A DNA stretch of 9,010 nt, from the NCBI GenBank assembly GCA_002333145.1, contig DDBN01000068.1, positions 1-9,010 on the forward strand, read 5' to 3'. The translations under genes and the position numbers were made by a program. This stretch comes from Moraxellaceae bacterium UBA2031 (lineage in GTDB: Bacteria > Pseudomonadota > Gammaproteobacteria > Pseudomonadales > Moraxellaceae). Below the pieces are notes generated by a model, which was given only the letters and a program-made list of their open reading frames with translations, ran no database searches and was not told where the DNA came from. Below, in pieces: positions 6,913 to 9,010 of this stretch. The first letter of the stretch is position 1. Each line of letters opens with the position of its first letter.

Positions 6913-7242
6913 GCCAATCGGTATAAATTTTAGGTTGCAACAACTAAAGAAATTATCCTGCAGACACAAGCGAATCGATTCTTCAATGCCAAACGATTGA
7001 AGACTGAGAAGCATTGCTACCCTGGAATATTGCCTTAGAAAAAGTAGGTGCCATTAATCTCGCGGCCTAAGGCTATAACGAAACCTGCATAGCGTAGGTG
7101 GCTGATCTTTAACAACGTGTTCACTTCAGGGGGTGCTGAAAGTAAACAGGTGCCCTCTCCTATGAGGATGCAAGTCAGTATTTTCAATGGATTCTTTTGG
7201 CTGATACACTCATCGCCATGAAATAACGCAAGGACGCGTTGT
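6913..7242. other. 330-bp non-coding stretch between tnpC and the IS91-like transposase
   Basis: No convincing reading frame is seen on either strand. It should contain the start of the IS66 3' tail and the left (terminal, ter) end of the IS91-like element, but I cannot place the junction. Visible structures are the 10-bp palindrome GAATCGATTC (6972-6981), the small inverted repeat GCCTAAGGC (7065-7073), and GCCTTAG (7032-7038), which pairs with CTAAGGC (7067-7073). An imperfect stem surrounds GGGGGTGC near 7122-7143. None is a proven terminus. Confidence 0.6.
7181..7210 (+). promoter_or_regulatory. weak candidate promoter for the IS91-like transposase
   Basis: TTTTCA (7181-7186) and TACACT (7205-7210) are separated by 18 bases and lie 32 bases before the transposase ATG. 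Both hexamers differ from consensus, so this is a suggestion by position more than by sequence. Experimental start mapping is lacking. Confidence 0.25.
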
Positions 7243-8742
7243 ATGACCCAACCAAGGCCGGACAGGATGTCTGGCGGTGATGTGTTTAGCTATGCCAGAC
7301 ACCGACCAGAGCAAACACTGCTTTATCAACTCATCGAGCGCTATTGGCCCGATTTTCAGTTGCTTATCAGTAAGAGAGAGCATTTTTTACCTCACCATGT
7401 CGTACGAGAATTTGATGAATACCTTGAATGTGGCAGGCTCGAAAATGGATTCCTGCGGGTCCGCTGTGAAGATTGCCACCTTGAACACCTGGTAGCGTTT
7501 AGCTGTAAACGCCGAGGTTTTTGCCCCAGCTGTGGAGCCAGGCGAATGGCAGAAACAGCAGCGCTGTTAGTCGATGACGTCTTACCGCACAAACCTATCC
7601 GTCAATGGGTTCTCAGCTTTCCGTACCCCCTCCGGTTTTTACTAGCCAATAACCCACAGGTATTGAGTAAGGTGCTGGGCATTGTTAACCGAGTCATTTC
7701 AACGCACTTGATCAAAAAAGCGGGGGTTAAAGCCACACAAGCACAAACAGGCGCCGTTACTCTGATACAGCGTTTTGGTTCCGCGCTAAATCTTAATGTT
7801 CATTTTCATATGCTCTTCATTGACGGTGCCTACCAAGAAAAACACAACGGCCAATTGAGATTTCACCGAGTAGATGCACCTACAGCCAGCGAACTTAATA
7901 CGTTAGTCGCTGCCATTAGCCAGCGTGTTGTAGGCCATTTAGAGCGCCAGGGATTGTTGGTGCGCGATGATGAAAGCAGTTATCTGGCGCTAGATTTACA
8001 AGATGACGATGCGATGAATCAGCTTCAGGAGCACTCCATCACCTATCGAATTGCAGTGGGCCCACAACAAGGCCGCAAGGTATTCACACTACAGACAATC
8101 CCATCCTGGGAAGATGATGATTTTGGCACTAACCAGGTGGGTAAAATTGCCGGTTTCTCCCTCCATGCAGGAGTGGCTACAAAAACCCGAGAGCGAAGAA
8201 AACTGGAGCGCTTGTGCCGCTATATTTCCCGCCCTGCGGTATCAGAAAAGCGACTGGCGCTGACTTCGCAGGGCAAGGTCAGGTATCAGCTAAAGACGCC
8301 CTACAGGGATGGCACGACGCACGTTATCTTCGAGCCGTTAGATTTCATGGCTAAATTGGCAGCCTTGGTGCCGAGGCCACGTGCAAATTTGACGCGGTAC
8401 CATGGTGTACTGGCTCCAAATAGCAAGCAGCGTATCTATGTTACTCCCGCTAAACGGGGTAAGGGCAACACCCTAAAGCAGGGTGTGAAGGCCGATGAAC
8501 CTGCGTTGATTGATTGTCATCAAAACATGACATGGGCTGAACGGCTTAAGCGAGTATTCAATATCGATATTACGATCTGTAGCCGCTGTGGTGGCGCGGT
8601 GAGTATTATTGCTTGTATTGAAGACCCATCAATCATCAATAAGATATTAGCCCACCTGGACGCAAAGTCAGCACCCTTTATAGTAGTGAGTCAATTACCA
8701 GAGCCCCGCGCCCCGCCGCAGGCAAAGCTATTTAACAGCTAA
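7243..8742 (+). CDS. IS91/ISCR-like HUH transposase
   Basis: This is a rolling-circle transposase that nicks one strand at the ori end with a tyrosine and moves single-stranded DNA. The 499-residue product has an N-terminal zinc-binding domain, C75xxC78, Cys88 and C94xxC97 (CEDC...SCKRRGFCPSCGARR), then the HUH metal-binding motif His187-Phe-His189 in LNLNVHFHMLFIDG. The probable nucleophile is Tyr327 in LERLCRYISRPAVS. Only one tyrosine is in this motif, as in ISCR proteins and unlike the Y2 motif of IS91 itself. A C-terminal CSRCGG (446-451) adds another likely metal site, and the end RAPPQAKLF matches the family's usual tail, so the protein is complete. AAGGA at 7230-7234 lies 8 bases before the ATG. 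No frameshifts are seen. Confidence 0.93.
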   Translation: MTQPRPDRMSGGDVFSYARHRPEQTLLYQLIERYWPDFQLLISKREHFLPHHVVREFDEYLECGRLENGFLRVRCEDCHLEHLVAFSCKRRGFCPSCGARRMAETAALLVDDVLPHKPIRQWVLSFPYPLRFLLANNPQVLSKVLGIVNRVISTHLIKKAGVKATQAQTGAVTLIQRFGSALNLNVHFHMLFIDGAYQEKHNGQLRFHRVDAPTASELNTLVAAISQRVVGHLERQGLLVRDDESSYLALDLQDDDAMNQLQEHSITYRIAVGPQQGRKVFTLQTIPSWEDDDFGTNQVGKIAGFSLHAGVATKTRERRKLERLCRYISRPAVSEKRLALTSQGKVRYQLKTPYRDGTTHVIFEPLDFMAKLAALVPRPRANLTRYHGVLAPNSKQRIYVTPAKRGKGNTLKQGVKADEPALIDCHQNMTWAERLKRVFNIDITICSRCGGAVSIIACIEDPSIINKILAHLDAKSAPFIVVSQLPEPRAPPQAKLFNS

Positions 8743-8828
8743 GAGCAAACAAGGAGAGAGTGATAGATGCTACTCAGGAATGAGGATGGCAGGGTGGCTT
8801 ACGAGCCAAGATGTAGAGAAAGCTAAAA

Positions 8829-8850
8829 AAGCGTGGAGCGCTTGATTTTA
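8829..8850 (+). terminator. weak terminator candidate after the IS91-like transposase
   Basis: AAGCG (8829-8833) pairs with CGCTT (8839-8843) around a 5-base loop, preceded by an A-run and followed by GATTTTA. The stem is short and the T-run is broken, so termination would be inefficient. Confidence 0.3.
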
Positions 8851-8935
8851 TGCTCAATAATTGTACAGCTAATGGGCTGATAATAACGTGGCGATTGCCA
8901 GTAGCCTGTTTTTTATTGTAGATTTGGAAGAAGAG

Positions 8936-8960
8936 GGGGTATTAATCCTTCCTATACCCC
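8936..8960 (+). other. hairpin, candidate part of the IS91-like origin (oriIS)
   Basis: GGGGTAT (8936-8942) pairs perfectly with ATACCCC (8954-8960) around an 11-base loop. It lies about 200 bases after the transposase stop and about 20 bases before a GTTC. Origin ends of HUH transposons usually carry a short hairpin close to the nick site, so this position fits an oriIS. I have not compared it with a known member. Confidence 0.45.
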
Positions 8961-8975
8961 TGCACCGGCCGTATT

Positions 8976-8988
8976 CTGGAAGTTCCAG
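8976..8988. repeat. palindrome CTGGAA-G-TTCCAG with candidate GTTC insertion site
   Basis: CTGGAA (8976-8981) and TTCCAG (8983-8988) form a perfect 6-bp inverted repeat around one base. It contains GTTC at 8982-8985, one of the tetranucleotides that flank the ori end of IS91-family elements. It could be the junction itself, or part of the 3' tail of the interrupted IS66 element. Confidence 0.4.
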
Positions 8989-9010
8989 TAGGTCCGGAAA
9001 TGCTGGGACG

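Larger units (their letters stand above)
6913..8981 (+). mobile_element. IS91/ISCR-like element (boundaries approximate)
   Basis: A full-length IS91-family HUH transposase gene with about 330 bp before and 240 bp after marks a rolling-circle type element. These elements have no terminal inverted repeats and make no target duplication; they carry a ter end upstream and an ori end downstream of the transposase, and the ori end abuts a target tetranucleotide such as GTTC or CTTG (the complements of GAAC and CAAG). A GTTC at 8982-8985, after a hairpin at 8936-8960, suggests the ori end near 8981. The left limit given is only the end of tnpC; the actual ter may be up to 300 bases further right. 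Confidence 0.5.
8743..9010. other. non-coding region after the IS91-like transposase to the window end
   Basis: These 268 bases hold no convincing gene. They should include the 3' end of the IS91-like element with its origin of transfer, and possibly the last bases of the interrupted IS66 element. The notable structures are listed separately: a weak terminator at 8829-8850, a hairpin at 8936-8960 and a palindrome at 8976-8988. Confidence 0.6.

Noticed and set aside
7162..8788. Nine-base direct repeat ATGAGGATG at 7162-7170 and 8780-8788 flanking the IS91-like gene
   Set aside because: It is short, does not coincide with plausible element ends, and IS91-family elements do not make target duplications; chance is likely.
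8796..8802. GGCTTAC as the IS66 right end
   Set aside because: It has one mismatch to CGCTTAC, the bases before it do not match the left repeat, and the next 8 bases are not TTCCGGCT.
8780..8845. Small open frame of 21 codons (MRMAGWLTSQDVEKAKKAWSA)
   Set aside because: No good ribosome site, no recognised family, and its 3' part coincides with the terminator-like stem; too short to support as a gene.
1..9010. CRISPR array, tRNA, rRNA or defence-system genes
   Set aside because: No regularly spaced repeats, no tRNA-like cloverleaf and no such genes were found; all long reading frames are explained by the queuosine, Sec and transposition genes.

Overview
The window opens on a conserved chromosomal housekeeping block and ends in mobile DNA. 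The block reads, all on the + strand: the last eight codons of queA, then tgt, yajC, secD and secF. This queA-tgt-yajC-secD-secF order is the classical proteobacterial arrangement. The tgt product resembles the Escherichia coli and Pseudomonas enzymes almost throughout. The SecD N-terminus (WKYG...YPDEPAIQISG) and the YajC C-terminus (ATLPKGTLK) also look gammaproteobacterial. I therefore favour a gammaproteobacterium of moderate GC content. Genus cannot be fixed by eye, and a betaproteobacterium is not fully excluded.

Positions 1-4446 form one compact operon-like unit. QueA and Tgt are two steps of queuosine modification of tRNA. YajC, SecD and SecF form the membrane subcomplex that helps SecYEG move proteins across the inner membrane. 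Hairpins lie in the tgt-yajC and yajC-secD gaps. The one before secD is terminator-like and could lower readthrough from yajC.

At 4494, immediately after the 3' foot of the hairpin that should end the operon, an IS66-family element begins (GTAAGCG end). It carries the canonical tnpA (4576-4986), tnpB (overlapping tnpA) and tnpC (5371-6912), all apparently intact. Its right terminal repeat is not found directly after tnpC.

A second element follows: a complete IS91/ISCR-like HUH transposase gene (7243-8742), with about 330 bp of non-coding DNA before it and about 270 bp after it. Near 8936-8988 there is a hairpin and a palindrome containing GTTC, which suggest its origin end. The last bases of the window (GGACG) are what the complement of the IS66 left end would show just before a terminal CTTAC. 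The simplest reading is therefore an IS91-like element nested in the 3' tail of the IS66-like element, with the outer right end just beyond the window. This is inference and gives a precise prediction for the next bases. I see no tRNA, rRNA, CRISPR array, defence system or clearly novel gene system here.
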